Below, one piece after another: positions 35,849 through 50,200 of a DNA stretch of 64,000 bases. Position 1 is the first letter of the stretch; the number at the start of each line of letters is the position of its first letter. A program made the position numbers and the translations under genes. The DNA comes from Hypomesus transpacificus (lineage: Eukaryota; Chordata; Actinopteri; Osmeriformes; Osmeridae), in contig NC_061082.1 of NCBI RefSeq assembly GCF_021917145.1, positions 5,378,032 through 5,442,031 of the forward strand, written 5' to 3'. The notes under the pieces were generated by a model. It was not told the DNA's origin and made no database searches. It saw nothing but the letters and a program-made list of their open reading frames with translations.

Positions 35849-38800
35849 ATGGCAGACGCGTATTTGTTTCCTTTGCTCGTCGAGCTAGAGAGTAACCAAA
35901 ATGTCTTAAAACTCAAAAACAAGTTGGTGAAATATTTTCAAAGTAAGAAGGCTAACGGGGATGACTGTCAAGTGGAATGCGGAGCAGACAAAAGCACCGT
36001 AGTGCGCTTTAAAACTGAGGATGGTAAGTAGGCCAACTTGGCCAAGCGTTTGCTAACCATCAACAAAATATGTGATTTACATTGTATTACTTATTTTGTG
36101 TCTTGTGTTTTTTGGAGTTGATTGTAGGGACAATAGCCGGAGTGTGCACCCATGGGCAGTCGTTGGGCGTTGTTGACAAGGCTGTCCGTACGGTGAACAT
36201 CGTACTGCAGAACTTGACTCGTATTTTTTGTTCCATTATGCAGCCAGGCAGAAAGTTGTCAGTAAACAGGTGCACGAAATCATTTTGGATCAAGAACGGA
36301 TAAAACTGACTGTTCGATTACCAAAAGAGGTCTCAAGTGCAAATGTGAGTTCATGGGAGTTGTAGGAGAACAGCTCTGGAAAAGTTACCGCTGTATTTGC
36401 AAAGTCACTGTTGCCCTGAATGTGGGCTGAATGTCTGTAGGCTAATGATTTATACCGTCATACACAGGAATAGACTAACTGATGATTTCCTGTAATCTAA
36501 AGACTAGTCAAATGTAAAACTTAATATATAGAACAGAAGTTAAATCATACTTACAAAATATAGCTACACAAGTGAAATAACGCAACTTGTGTCTTTGTTT
36601 AGGAAGCATCGGCTGACCCTCTCGCAGACAACACATGTAAGTAGCCTACACCTATGAGTGTTTCTGAGGTGGTTCGCTAAAACTAATATTCTGAACATTT
36701 CTGTCACATCATCTGATCTGGATGACACACTCATCAAGACTGACTAACAGTTGGATTTAGACTGAATATTTTATCGTGTCAAATTTGCATGGATGATGGG
36801 AGTGGGTGGCCTACACAGGCAACGCTACTGTTGTAGAAGGAGAACAAGACGGTCCATTTCAGTACATAAAATGGCATTGTTTACCTGCTATTTAATATAA
36901 TATATTTGTATGTATGGATATTTATCTGACTGATGAAATGTATCAGGTGTTAGGGAGCCAGTGGACAGCCTTCTCATGCCAACATATAAACGGAAGGCAG
37001 AAACCGACACACCACAGCCGGAAGTGTTAGGCTTCAAAAAGAAAGCTATAGGTTTGTGTTATGCTAGCTTATCCTAGTTTTCAATGTGAGAAAACAACTG
37101 ATATTGCATATGAATGATGTGATCAGGTCAGTTCCTGTCACTGAGAAACGTGTGACAGTCCTGTATCCTCAACATGTAAAATTATTTTCTTCATAGTTGT
37201 TGCCAACCAATTAAGCTACAAGGTTCCGGAGGAGGAGGAAAAGGAGGATGAGGAAAAGGAGGAGCAAGGCTCTACCTCGTCTGTGCTTGGGAACGTGAAG
37301 GAGAACCAGGAGTTCCTGGAGATGCTGGTGGAGAACATCCTCAGTAGTCTGGGATCTGGTTCTGACTCCCCTTCGGCATCAGAAACCTTCAGTCTGGAGA
37401 TTCTGCCTGACACTGCCATGGCTGTGGTGACTTTCCAAAGTGTTCAAGGTAGTAAATACTGTTTTTTAAATACTGTTTGAGGTAGTAAATACAGTTTTTT
37501 TAAATAGTGTTTGAGTTAGTAGATACTGTATTTTAAAGTGGAGGTAGCTTATTCTTCATATCAGAAATAAAAAACATTATATATTATGTAAATAGCCCTA
37601 TATAGTACAGAGACAACAGATGCAAAATAGCTGCTAATTACTTTTAATTGTGCGCTATCCCTGCAAAAGAAAGAATGAAATTTACATAAATAAATGCTTT
37701 GTTTCCTATTTGACAGAGAGCAATAATTTCGTCTCAAACTGCATCGCAAACAGAGTGTTCAAAAAAAATAAGTTGACAGTCAGGCCTCTGGAAGTCACAA
37801 CTAAAGCCATTTTGGAGGACGTTCCCCCAAATGTCAGTTCAGACCACCTCCTCCTGTACTTTGAAAAAGAAGGCGAGGATGTGCAAGATGTTTCAGTAAA
37901 TGAAGAGGAGCAAACTGCCATCATCAACTTTCAGGATCCTAGAGGTATTGTAATTCTAACTGAAGTTTTGAGATTTTTTGTTCTCTACACTGTATCTGAC
38001 ACATATTATATATGTATATTAAACATGTATGTTTTCTTTTAGCTGTTGGCAGAATAATTAAGAGGAAACATCAAATTCACAACCAACCAGTAATGGGTTT
38101 CCCATTCTATGAATCCCTGGGAATGGCGCTATATGGTAAAAACAGACCCTCTTTAAAACTCCCGCCAGCCCACAGTGAGAACATCGATCAAGACGTTTGG
38201 AAATACCTCTGTGATACTCGGGAAGCTGCAGACTCCATCCACCATGACCTCGCCCAGCATTTCTGTAAGGTGGACCTCCAACAACCAACTGTCAAGTTGA
38301 GCCCGCTGCCTGAACTCCTTAAACAGAAGGGGATCAAAGCCAAGGATCTCCAGGAGTGGAAGGGCACTGTGCAGACAGCTTTCCTTCAAGCATTGGCTAA
38401 ATACAAACTGTTGAAGCTCCTTGTCCAGGCTGCAGCCTGGGAAGAAGCTGAGCGAGAGATCAAACACACAGTGTCGGGGGCAGAAGTAGTGGTGGTCCCT
38501 GACAAGGCCCAGGGTGTCATCACAGTGGTCGGCCTTGTAGAAGAAGTGAACAGACTAAAACCGACACTGAATGAGATATTGGATAATATAGACAAAAGAA
38601 TACAAAGGGAGAAATCTAGCATCAAACAAGATGTCAATTTGTGTCCGTCTATCTATCAAATCCTGTTAAAAGATGGCCTAAATGACAAGCTGGCGATTGA
38701 ATACCCAGAGCTGAAAATGACATACGATGGCAATAAAGGGTTTGTCACCTTTTACGGCCTGCAGCAGGAAGTGTTGGACGGCAAAAAAAAGGTTTTAGAC

Positions 38801-41800
38801 AGAGTTGTGGCATTGAAACGGAAGACTCTGGAATGGGACGACTACATGGTTGAGTTTCTGCAGGGTGAAGACCAAGAAAAGCTCACAGACTCTCTTCTGA
38901 TTTCAAAGGGAATTCACGCAGCTCTAGAGATTGACAACCGTCTGCAGTTACTTGCTTTATCAGAGGAATCATTGAGTGAAGCAGAAGATCATCTTAACAG
39001 GCTTCTGTTGTCCGAGTACATAGATATTGAAGACTGCAATGTCCTGGAGATGTCAGAGTGGCAGGATCTGGTTTCACGCATGGAACACACCTCCAACATG
39101 TCCTTTAGAAAAGTCAGGATCCAGACTACTGGGGACGATCAGAGAGTAGTGGTATCAGGATACAAAGACAGTGTTTTATCAGTACGGAATGACCTAAATG
39201 ACTTTATGCACCAAAATGCTGAAGTTGAAGAAACTCTTGAGGTCAAGCGAGAGGCCATAATCAAATTCATTCAGAACCATCACCGAAATGCCTGGTCTGA
39301 TTTGGCTAGCGATAAAGTGAATGTAACTTTCAGGAAAGAGAAAGTTGTCTTAAACGGTGCCAGGGTTCATGTCACATCTTGCAAATCTGGATTTGAAGAC
39401 TTGATATCATCCACATGCTTTAGTGTGTTGACAGTGTCCAAGCCTGGAGCAAAGAAGTTATTCCAGGATGAAGGTGCCATGTATGTGTCCACAGTTATGG
39501 GCCAGACAGGCTGTTTGGTACAGCTAGTTGAGGGGAGCCACGATACCGGACAAGATTCGGCACTTGGAGGTGCTTCAAAGCCAATCTACCAAGTTACAAC
39601 ATCAGACGGGGTAGAAATTGCCGTTTCTAAGGCCGATGTATGCAGCTATGCCGTGCATGCGGTCGTCAATGCAGCAAATGTAGACCTACAGCATAGTGGA
39701 GGTTTAGCCGGGGCGCTCCTGGATGCCGCTGGACCTCGTCTGCAGGACGAATGTGACCAGATCATCAACCGCAAGGGGAAACTGAAGCCAGGAGACTGTG
39801 TCCTCACGGGCGCGGGAGGTCGGCTCCGTTGTAAAAGTATCATCCACGCAGTGGGACCCCGGTATGATCACGCAAACCCCCAGAAGGCTGAGGGGCAGTT
39901 GAGGAGAGCGGTGAAAGGGAGCCTGGATTTAGCGGAGACTAACAACTGCCTCTCTGTGGCTCTGCCAGCTATCAGCTCTGGGAACCTCGGCTTTCCCCTG
40001 AGCTTGTGTACCCAAACTATAGCAAGAGCTATCAAGGATTACTGTGACGACAAGTTTGGTGAGAACACCTTGAAGAAGATCCATTTGGTGGACAACGATG
40101 ACAGGACGGTTGAGGCCATGGAGGCAGCAGTGAGGAAGGAGTTTGGTGACCACGGAACAAGCCACGCTCAGCTGAGCCCTCTGACCAGCGCCACACCAAC
40201 CCAGCATGTCCCTATGGTCCTCAGTACAAAGAACTCAGACAGAGTGAAAACCAGAGAAGGGCTTTCCATCGTGTTAATGAGAGGAAACATTCAAGATGCT
40301 TCGGTAAGCTGTCATTTGTGAGGCCTTTCTTTAAGTAAAAGTAACATTTAAGGACGTTTCCTGATTCAGTCCTTATTTCTTTTACATAACCATTAAATCA
40401 CAGACAAATATTGAGTCAGCAATCATTTTAAATAAAAGGCTGACAACCGCAACAACAACTTAGTTTAAGATAAAAAATCATTTTGGGGAATTTTCTTAAA
40501 GTTCAGGGGGTATTTTAAAATACATACATTATTTATCTTACAGACTGAGGCACTTGTGAACACGGTGGGTGAAGACTTAGTTCTTAACAGCGGCGCAGTC
40601 TCAAAGGCCATCTTGAGTGTGGCTGGACCTGAACTCCAGGCCCTGGTCGACCAGCAAGCTGTCAGAGGTAACTGCGGGGACATCATTGTCACCAGCGGTG
40701 GCAACCTCAAGTGCAAGGTTGTGTTTCACACCATCGCCCCTAACTGGGACAATGGAGGAGCAGTGGCTCAAAAGGTAATACAGCGTACCTACATTTGATG
40801 CAGTTAATTATTGAAAGTTACCCGACTACGAAGTCTATTCTTATGAAGTGATCTTTGAAAAACATTTAATAGTTTTTTGTTGTTGTTTGTTTTCTGGTAG
40901 ATGTTGAGTAGGATTGTGAAGGAATGCCTGGATAAGGCAGAGCATCAGCGACTCAGCTCCATAACGTTCCCTGCAGTGGGAACGGGGAACCTGGGCTTCC
41001 CCAAAGACCTCGTGGCTTCTCTTATGCTAAACAAAGTCCTCAAGTTCAGCAGTAAGAAGAACCCAAAGCACCTGAAGGAGGTGGTGTTCGTTCTCCACCC
41101 AAGTGATCCGCAGACTATCCAGGTAAAGACACAGCTCCACTGTCAGATGCAGAGTTAGAATGCAGCTATTTTGCTCTGCGCCTGGAAAATACAGCCCGTT
41201 CCTTGACTTTGATCCCTGAAGTACTGTTAGAACTTGAAGTACTTTTAGTACTATGCACTTTTGATCCTTGATTCTCGGCTGTAGAGAATGATTCTCTGCT
41301 TTGGGTAAATGCATCTGGGGTTAAATGAGATAGTGTATCTGTGAGTAGGTTTGGATGTTGTACAGGTATATTTGATTTAGTTCATTCAGGTTTTTCTCTG
41401 TGTAACTTTCAGGCTTTCAATGATGAATTTACCAAGAAGTTCACAACCCAGTCTGCTTTCTCTGGGGCAACCACAGCTGCAGCCACAGCAACACCTAAAG
41501 GTCCACTTAAAACAATTTGGCAACGTTTTCCATCTATGGTTTGACTAATATTCAACAGTTGCTTGATATTGTAAATGTAGTCTTAAAAACAACTTTTCTA
41601 CTTCAAACTAGGCTTTTTTTCCAAGGTCACGTCAAGTTCAGGGGTGCATGAGACAACCATGTCAGGCGTGGTTATACAGGTTGTCACGGGAGACATCACC
41701 AAGGAGACCACTGATGTCATTGTTAACTCCTCCAATCAGGACTTCAGCCTCAAGTCAGGTATGCAATGTATGCGTACATCCAGGTGATCATGTCCATTAT

Positions 41801-44800
41801 AGTTTGTTGTTTAGATTATATTAATGAATAACACGGAAATCAGTCATTACATTTGAAGCAGGCCATGGAGACACTGGTTTGAGGTTTAATCAGCTTGCAT
41901 CTTTAGGATTGATGTAATGTGAGTCTTATGTTCCTGTAGGGGTATCAAAGGCCATTCTGGATGCAGCTGGGCAGACTGTGGAAGCAGAATGTCAGCTACT
42001 GGGTAACAACTGTGTTGCCTCATAATGTTTGACACTCACACTTTGTTGACTTCTTGAATTTATGAAAAAGCGTTATTAGATATATTAACTATTATTGTAA
42101 AGGGTTACTTCTTACTGGTTGATGAAGGTGTTGATGGAAAGAAGTAGGGGTTGATTTGCGGAAAAAAACTAAAAAAAACTTGTCTACCAAGTTAGCATAA
42201 CAAAATGAAATCATACAAACTACTATAGTTACTGAACTAACCTTTGTCCGATTTTAATGTGCTATGGTCAGTTGCCATCTACACAGCAACATCGTAAACA
42301 CTTGAGTTGGTCCTACCGATCCAGCTATTCACAAAACCCATCATAAAAAGTTACGTGAGCAAAGTTCATATGTACACAAATCTTAATTGGTATTCCTTGT
42401 AAAACCTGAATGTTTTTTTCTGACAGGAGCCCAACCTAACGCAGGAATGATAATGACCCAGCCTGGCAACCTGCAGGCAAAGAAGATCATCCACCTGATT
42501 GGCCAGACAGCTCCACAGAAAATCTTCAAGGCTGTGAAGGAGGCACTCCTTATGTGCGCTGTAAACAACTACACTTCCATCTCCATCCCTGCTCTAGGAA
42601 CAGGTACTTAAGTAGCTTTTAGAAGAACTAGGAGACGAACTTTAGTGGTAGGAACTATAGTAGTAGGTATTTAACATTTACATTTAGTCATTTAGCAGAC
42701 ACTCTTATCCAAAGCAACTTACAGTAAGCACAGGGACATTCTCCCCGAGGCAAGTAGGGGGAAGTGCCTTGCCCAAAGACACAACATCATTTCGCACGGC
42801 CGGGAATCGAACTGGCAACCTTCTGATTAAAAGCCCCGATTCCCCAACTGCTCTGCCATCTGACTTTGAAATCACGTCTCCTGACATTATTATACCATTT
42901 AAGCTGATTGTTTGTTGTTTTAGAAAGAGTAGAAACTTTTATTGAAAAAAAACAGGTGAGGACACATTCAGTAGTAGTTTTGTTTATCTGGAAAGTGTTA
43001 TTTATTTTACTTGACTAAAAGAAAGCTAAATCCTGATGGTTTCCTTGTAGGCCGAGGCCAGGTTCAGGCGGGCCAGGTGGCAGATGCCATGTTGGATGCT
43101 GTTGTAGACGTGATCAACCAGAAGTCTCATAACAATCTGACGCTGGTCAGAATCGTGGTGTTTCAAACTGCTATGGTCAAAGATTTCCTCAGCAGTATGC
43201 AAAATAAAGAAGGAACAGAGGACATTGCTGAAGAAAAGGACACAGTCTGGGGGAAAATCAAATGTAAGGGTTATCTAAATTGCTCACAATGTCCGTGTTG
43301 TTCTGTGTGAGTTATTTTCTTGCAATATTTCAAGTATTCCTTACAGTATGTTTCAAATACTAGAATAGTGACGATAGTAGCGACAAAGCAGAATCTCTCT
43401 GTCACACTATGTCCGATTCTTATCATAAATAATAAAGCACACGTTTTCCTAACAGCATTTTTCGGCTTGACTGGCACTCAAAAGCCCCAAAAGGACAAAG
43501 ACTTTGTCATTGAGGGCAAGCAGGCAGACCCGGCCTGCTTCCACATCTGCGGAGACTCCCTGACCAGAGTGGACCATGCCAAGCAGCTGATCAGTGACCT
43601 GATAACCAATCAGCAGTTCTCCAACAGCATCAAAGACAACGCCATCCTCAGCCTCTCCGATCCGGACCGCCAGCGCATCAGAGACATGGAGGCCACTATG
43701 GACGTGAGCGTCACGCTGGAGTACGCCTCGTCCCAGGCCGTCATCACCGTGGAGGGCATGAGCAAAGACGTGTCAAAAACCACCAACGAGATCCACGAGA
43801 TGCTGAGGAGAGCACGCGAGCAGGAGGCCTTTAATAAGAACGTGGAAATGATCGGTAGTATGACCGAGTGGCAGCACCAGCAGCAAGGAGGACCGTTTGT
43901 GAACTTTGACCCCGTCTCGAACTTCCATCTAGAGGATGGGTTTCAAAAGAAGCGTGCTTATGTGGAGGTCAACCTTCAGGGTCAGATTTACAAGGTTCTC
44001 CTGCCGGATGGACCTGGGACCGATGCACAGGGGAACACTCTGCAAATCAGACGCATCGACAAGCTAGCAGGTAGTTTGTTTTTAGTACAGTTGTCAACAC
44101 ACAGTCTTTGATTTGTGTTTCTAGTTCAAACGTGTTCTACCGTCTGTCTCGACGATAAAGCATGTGATCGAGGAACAGAGAAATACTCGTAGTCCAATGT
44201 GTCAAAACTGTAGATATTCCTAAAACACCCTAATATGCACAGGACTTTATGGCGATTGTCAAATGTAACATAGCCTTGAGATGGCATACTTGTTTTGAAA
44301 ACCCTGACTGTTGATTTTCCGCCCCCAGGCCAAAAGGATAATCTCCCCCCCCATTGGGATGCCATGCCAGCCAACACGTCATGCCTGTCCTGCCCCATCC
44401 AGCCAGGCAGCACAGAGTACAACACCGTTCAAGGCCTGTTCAAGGCCACCTGCCCAAGGAACATAATAAAGGTAGCACTTTTCCCTCTCAGTAGCTACTA
44501 GGGGTGTAACAATACATGCATTTACATCAAACCTCGTCTTCTGTGTACCGTTACACCCCTAAGTAGCATGGAAGATGTTGATAGGTAGCGACTTGGTAGG
44601 CTATTGAGACGTAGCTACTTGCTAACGCTGGGTTGAACACCTCCGCCCAGATTGAGAGGATCCAGAACTCGACCCTTTGGAAGAGTCTTCAGATCAAGAA
44701 ACAGGGGATGGAGAAGAGGAACGGGCACCAGAACAACGAGAAGCAGCTCTTCCACGGAGCCTGCTACCAGTCCATCGACCACATCACACACAACGGCTTC

Positions 44801-45008
44801 AACCGGAGCTACGCTGGGAAAAACGGTATGACATTCTTTTAAATACATGTTTCCAGGCATATGTGAATGAATTGTTACACCCACTAATACTTAAACATTT
44901 GAAGTGATCCTTGTGGTCTTAAATAGCTCTTTTAGAGGGAGACCCCAGTAGCTCAGCGGATGAGTGCAAGAAACATGTAGGGTTAGCTGCATGTCCTCCT
45001 CTTTCTCT

Positions 45009-45063
<55 letters not shown>

Positions 45064-46082
45064 GTCTCTCTCGTCACGTCACTTAAAACCAATAAAGCAT
45101 AAAACATACAAAAAACATGTTTGAAATATATATTAATCGATTACAGGGATCCAGTAGTGTGAGAGAATGTTTAACCCTTCCCTGAGCCAAGTGGGTAGGT
45201 TGAGGTCTTCTGGTGTGTTTAGGTTTGAGAGGGTACTGACCTCTGACCTTTCTATGGGTCAAAGGAATGTAGCCTTTACTGACCCTAACTGATGATAACT
45301 AGTTGGGAGTTAATCAATGAATAGACTGTCTTTACAACTATAACCAAACCTTGTGATGCCACACAAATCTGTTCTTTGTCCTGGTATGTTTGAATAAGGC
45401 TGCTGCATGTAGAGCAGCACAGCAAGCCTTTTCTCCACGCATGAATAAACTGAATGATTACACCATTGCATCCTGTAAGTCTTAATCATCATCGAACTAC
45501 GATTGTTGGTTAGTATGCTAACAGAGATGTCCTATTGTTGGTTAGTATGCTAACAGAGATGTCCTATTGTTGGTTAGTATGCTAACAGAGATGTCCTATT
45601 GTTGGTTAGTATGCTAACAGAGATGTCCTATTGTTGGTTAGTATGCTAACAGAGATGTCCTATTGTTGGTTAGTATGCTAACAGAGATGTCCTATTGTTG
45701 GTTAGTATGCTAACAGAGATGTCCTATTGTTGGTTAGTATGCTAACAGAGATGTCCCATTGTTGGTTAGTATGCTAACAGAGATGTCCTATTCTTCAGCT
45801 GCAGCCTATGGAAACGGCACCTACTTTGCAGTGGAGGCTAGATACTCTGCTAGCGACACTTACTCCAGACCAGACCCCCAAGGCCAGAAGTTCATGTTCC
45901 TCTGCTGCGTCCTGACTGGCGACTTCACCAGAGGACAACATGGCATGATCGTGCCGCCGAGTAAAGGCAACACCAACGCTCAACTTTACGACAGCGTGAC
46001 AGACAATCCCGCTAGACCCTCCATGTTTGTAATCTTCCACGATTGCCAGGCCTATCCTGAGTATCTAATCACGTTCAATTAG
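35849..46082 (+). CDS. parp14: PARP14-like mono-ADP-ribosyltransferase, 18 coding exons
   Basis: Macro-PARP with roles in antiviral and STAT6 signalling in mammals. Coding exons: 35849-36023, 36244-36344, 36603-36636, 36947-37051, 37197-37448, 37717-37944, 38043-40303, 40544-40774, 40901-41122, 41413-41500, 41612-41758, 41940-42002, 42427-42603, 43051-43263, 43456-44070, 44329-44471, 44651-44825, 45799-46082; 5514 nt, 1837 aa (human 1801). Domains: N-terminal RRM-like unit (FPLLVELESNQNVLKLKNKL), an acidic linker, KH-like repeats in the giant exon 7, macrodomain 1 (about 811-990: AVVNAANVDLQHSGGLAGAL), macrodomain 2 (about 1045-1200), macrodomain 3 (about 1245-1430), WWE (about 1565-1650: MTEWQHQQQGG), and ART (LFHGACYQS, AGKN, YGNGTYFAV). 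The catalytic set is H-Y-L, the mono-ADP-ribosylating type; the usual HGT is HGA here. It ends YPEYLITFN. Confidence 0.97.
42668..42872 (-). mobile_element. tRNA-derived SINE in a PARP14 intron
   Basis: On the plus strand it runs from the tail (catttagtcatttagcagac, cttatccaaagcaacttaca) to a tRNA-like head carrying gggaatcgaactggcaacc, a reversed B box. The element is thus oriented on the minus strand. A near-identical copy lies at 54934-55120. Confidence 0.88.
44940..45112 (+). mobile_element. SINE-like insertion with (CT)n tract
   Basis: Begins with a tRNA-like agtagctcagcggatgagtg and ends aataaagcataaaacata. Its middle is a CT microsatellite (about 45018-45056). It lies in the last PARP14 intron. 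Weaker than the other SINE calls. Confidence 0.55.
45505..45790. repeat. 32-bp minisatellite abutting the last PARP14 acceptor
   Basis: Nine near-perfect copies of gttggttagtatgctaacag agatgtcctatt. The last copy runs directly into the acceptor (agatgtcctattcttcag|CTGCAG). Confidence 0.96.
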
Positions 46083-47226
46083 ACACTGCTTACTGTAAAA
46101 TAATGCTGCCATCAAACCTATGCCTTTTGATCATAGTTTCTCAAACTTTTATAATTTGTTGCAGGGAAACGTGCCTTTACATGTGACTGTTGTCACTTTT
46201 ACAATAAACGCCAAACACATCCTCTGAACAGTGTTTACGCTGATGTTCATTTGCATGCTTAACTTTTAAGTGTGATTTTCATTTGAGGACTTTTAAGAAA
46301 ACGTTTCATCCCTCAATTTCTTAATGTTGAAAACTGATTTAATCTTCAGGTAAACGGCATTGTATTTGGAATTACATTTCTGGCCTTTCAGTTTTCAAAT
46401 TGAGGTTTTTGTAGTAAGTGTGTAGGCTTTGGCGTGGAGTGAACGCATACCATGTGATAACATTATGAATCTGTTTGGGTAATGAGAGATTCCAGGAAAT
46501 ACTGCCTGAAGTGCCTTGTGTTCAATCGTGTGATGCCATTGAATGTATGCTTATTGCTTACTACGTCAACTCTAGCATTGTCACCTGAAAACTGAAGAAC
46601 CACAAGTATTTAGATATGGTACATATATCTAAATGTGACAAAACTGAAATGCAATTACATTAGGCCTACACAACTTACTGTTATTAAATACATGGTAGCT
46701 TCTCTGAAAGAGATTTCATTAGGCGCAGATCTGTTATCAATAGAGTAGTAGTTTGCGGGGTAGTGGCTCCCTCTACAGTTTGAAGCTCGTAATTGCACGC
46801 ATGTTTAGAAATTTGGGGCCTGTTTTATGTTCAACATTTATGCAAATGTTACCTTTTTGGGTTTATAAATGTGTATTTCATCTGTGTTAAGATATGCATT
46901 AAAGAATTCAGCACTTTAACGAGTAATCATCTTATTAGATGTGGTAGGCTACTCTGATATGCGTCACATCATTTTAGAACTTTTCCTGTTGGCGTGTAAC
47001 GCATCGGAGTTCCAATGTGAGGCAGGCAAGGGGGTGGATGCTTTTTGGGAGTGCCTACCTGTTAGGTAGCTCAGAACCTATACGGAAGTTCAGTAACGGC
47101 TTCAGGAATAGCAAGGCTACCACATTCGAAACAACATTTTAGGTGTCACTTTGTTACATGTACCACACATTTATGTAGCAAATGTTCAGCGAATCTTGAT
47201 TGGGACCAGAAGCTAAAAGCACGGGA
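46083..47226. other. PARP14 3'UTR and ESYT3 promoter spacer
   Basis: An AATAAA at about 46203 is a plausible PARP14 poly(A) signal. The rest is A/T-rich until about 47000; no gene seen. Confidence 0.6.
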
Positions 47227-50200
47227 ATGCGGCGACGTGACGCACTTCTGTCGGAGAGCGGGGGAATTCAACAGCACCAGGACCAAAGCCAATCTTTACC
47301 TAGTGCCGAACAACCTGTGACATCCACAAGCAACATGAACCCAGACGCCTTCAGCGACACCGGGACCTCTGGAGGAGGGAGCCCAGTCCAGGAATTGAGT
47401 TCGAGCGCCGTCAACCAAATTCTGATGGAATTCCTGATGTATTTTGGGAGAGCCATTTTATTATTTTATCCTGTTTACCTGACAGGATATTTGGGATTTA
47501 GCATCAGCTGGGTTTTGTTGTGTATGATGATGATCACCTGGTGGAAGAAAAATCGAAAGTGGAAAGATGTCCGAATTGATTCGGCCATAAACTTTTTCGA
47601 TAACGAAAAACAAGTTATCATCAAAGAATTGAAAACTTTAAATATTGCATCATGGGTATGTATGGATCGCCGAGCCCTCCAATATCCTGACACCATGGAA
47701 ACCACTGGTCCAAATAGGCCTACCACAATGTAGGCTAATAACTTTCGACACAAGAAACGTAATTATTTAGCTTACCAGGTTATGCGAACTTAAATAGCCT
47801 AGCCTATACATTTACCGACAACACTCACATGCCTCTAATGAAAATAGAGTCACATAGAATAGGCTGTAAAATAGGTTGTTTACGATGTTTAATAGCTTAG
47901 CTATGTCCCACAAACATTTTTAAACGAAAGCAGAGAAAACAGGCTAATATCCTTTAGTTCCAGATCCTCAATTTAGTAAGCTATCTAAGACAAGTCGATG
48001 ATGCACAAATATTACTCAACCAATGAGTCATCTGTCTCAAATTCTGTGTTTTGCCATTGAGAGAATTTGAATGACATGGCTCACTATAAGTATCACATTA
48101 AGCAGAACGGAAAGACACTAACATCTGGGGCAAATAAGTGGTTACGCCTTAGTTTGCATTCCCCGAAAATATACCAAATGTGTGGACTACCCTCAAAGGG
48201 AAGGGGAACAAAAAACCAGCAAATTACAGTCAGTAGTTCTCCTAAGACGCTATGCAGCTGGACAAGGTCGATGCCCTCTAAACTTTAAACAAGACTCAAT
48301 GTTTTTTGTTGACACACTTGTCATCACATCGAGACATTTGTGTAGACACCTGGCACAAATAGAGTAAAATGGACTAAGCCTTGCTTATTGTATACGATTG
48401 TAGTTGTGAATTGTGATTTATAAAAACATCATTTCAATGAAAGTGGGCGTGCATATCTATGGTCCCTTATTTACAATCCTGTTTCAAATTTTCTAAACAG
48501 AAACCTTATTAGTCATTTGATCCTGCCAAACCTGTTCCTGCCAAACCTTTGATAACTCCCCTTAGTATTTAGTATTCAATTGATGTGTTAAAACAATAGG
48601 GGCTCCAGTCTAATTTACTATACAGTTTATACTAATCTGGAAACTATATTGACATACAAATAAGAGAGCAGTGTCTCAGACTTTGAGGCTGCTGATGATC
48701 TTAATCTGATTTGATAGATGACCAACAAACTACCCAGTGTGTGACCTCATCTCTGCTTCCATTCACAGTGTCATGGTAACGATGCCAGGCATGTAGAAGC
48801 CCGAGAGCTTGCAGACATCCTGAAATAATTGTGGTTCTAATATTCCTGTCCTCACCTCACAACGATTACCTTGCTCAAACATAACATGCCAGAATGGAAT
48901 GAATTACAATTATGTTTATTATCATATCAGCAATGTGTATGAATCTCATTGTGCCTTTTCTAATTTGCCCTGATTCGACACATCATTTCAAGAGACAAAT
49001 TGGCTACTGGGCTAATCATTTGACACTTCTTTGAATGTGCACAAAATGTGACAGTGAATGAATGTGCTGTATTTCACTGGCCACCATCAAAAATATGTAG
49101 TATCTTTTTTTAAATCATCATACCATGTTATACTCAATATTGTCTTTCTCCAAGGTCCATTTTCCTGATGTTGAGAAAGTTGACTGGCTGAACAAGGTAA
49201 AACACTTGAACTAATCATTCCCATTCCCATTCCCATTCCCATTTCAAACGAAGGAGGTGGTTGTGTAGTTATCAGGACGTGATCAGGTGTCAGTTCTCTG
49301 AAACGGTGTCCCACCTGTAGATCCTACAGCAGGCTTGGCCTTTCTTTGGCATGTTTATGGAGAAGCTCCTTGAGGAGAAGATCCAGCCCTCCGTCAGGCT
49401 GTCCAGCCCCCACCTCAAGACCTTCTCCTTCAGCAAGGTCCACTTCGGTCAGAAGGTGAGCCGCCTGTTCCCACCCCAGGGGCCTGTTCCCCCACCAGGG
49501 GCCTGTTCCCCCACCAGGGGCCTGTTCCCCCCCGGGGGCCTGTTCCCCCACCAGGGGCCTGTTCCCCCACCAGGGGCCTGTTCCCCCCCCAGGGGCCTGT
49601 TCCCCCACCAGGGGCCTGTTCCCCTCCGGGGGCCTGTTCCCCCACCAGGGGCCTGTTCCCCCACCAGGGGCCTGTTCCCCCCCGGGGGCCTGTTCCCCAC
49701 CAGGGGCCTGTTCCCCCACCAGGGGCCTGTTCCCCCACCAGGGGCCTGTTCCCCCCCCAGGGGCCTGTTCCCCCACCAGGGGCCTGTTCCCCCACCAGGG
49801 GCCTGTTCCCACCCCAGGGGCCTGTTCCCCACCAGGGGCCTGTTCCCCCACCAGGGGCCTGTTCCCCCACCAGGGGCCTGTTCCCCCACCAGGGGCCTGT
49901 TCCCCCCCGGGGGCCTGTTCCCCACCAGGGGCCTGTTCCCCCACCAGGGGCCTGTTCCCCCACCAGGGGCCTGTTCCCCCCCGGGGGCCTGTTCCCCCAC
50001 CAGGGGCCTGTTCCCCCACCAGGGGCCTGTTCCCCCACCAGGGGCCTGTTCCCCCCCGGGGGCCTGTTCCCCACCAGGGGCCTGTTCCCCCACCAGGGGC
50101 CTGTTCCCCCCCCAGGGGCCTGTTCCCCCACCAGGGGCCTGTTCCCCCACCAGGGGCCTGTTCCCACCCCAGGGGCCTGTTCCCCCACCAGGGGCCTGTT

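Noticed and set aside
47200-47226. Earlier ESYT3 start at a TTG codon
   Set aside because: The frame is open but TTG is not a usual vertebrate start; the ATG at 47227 follows directly.
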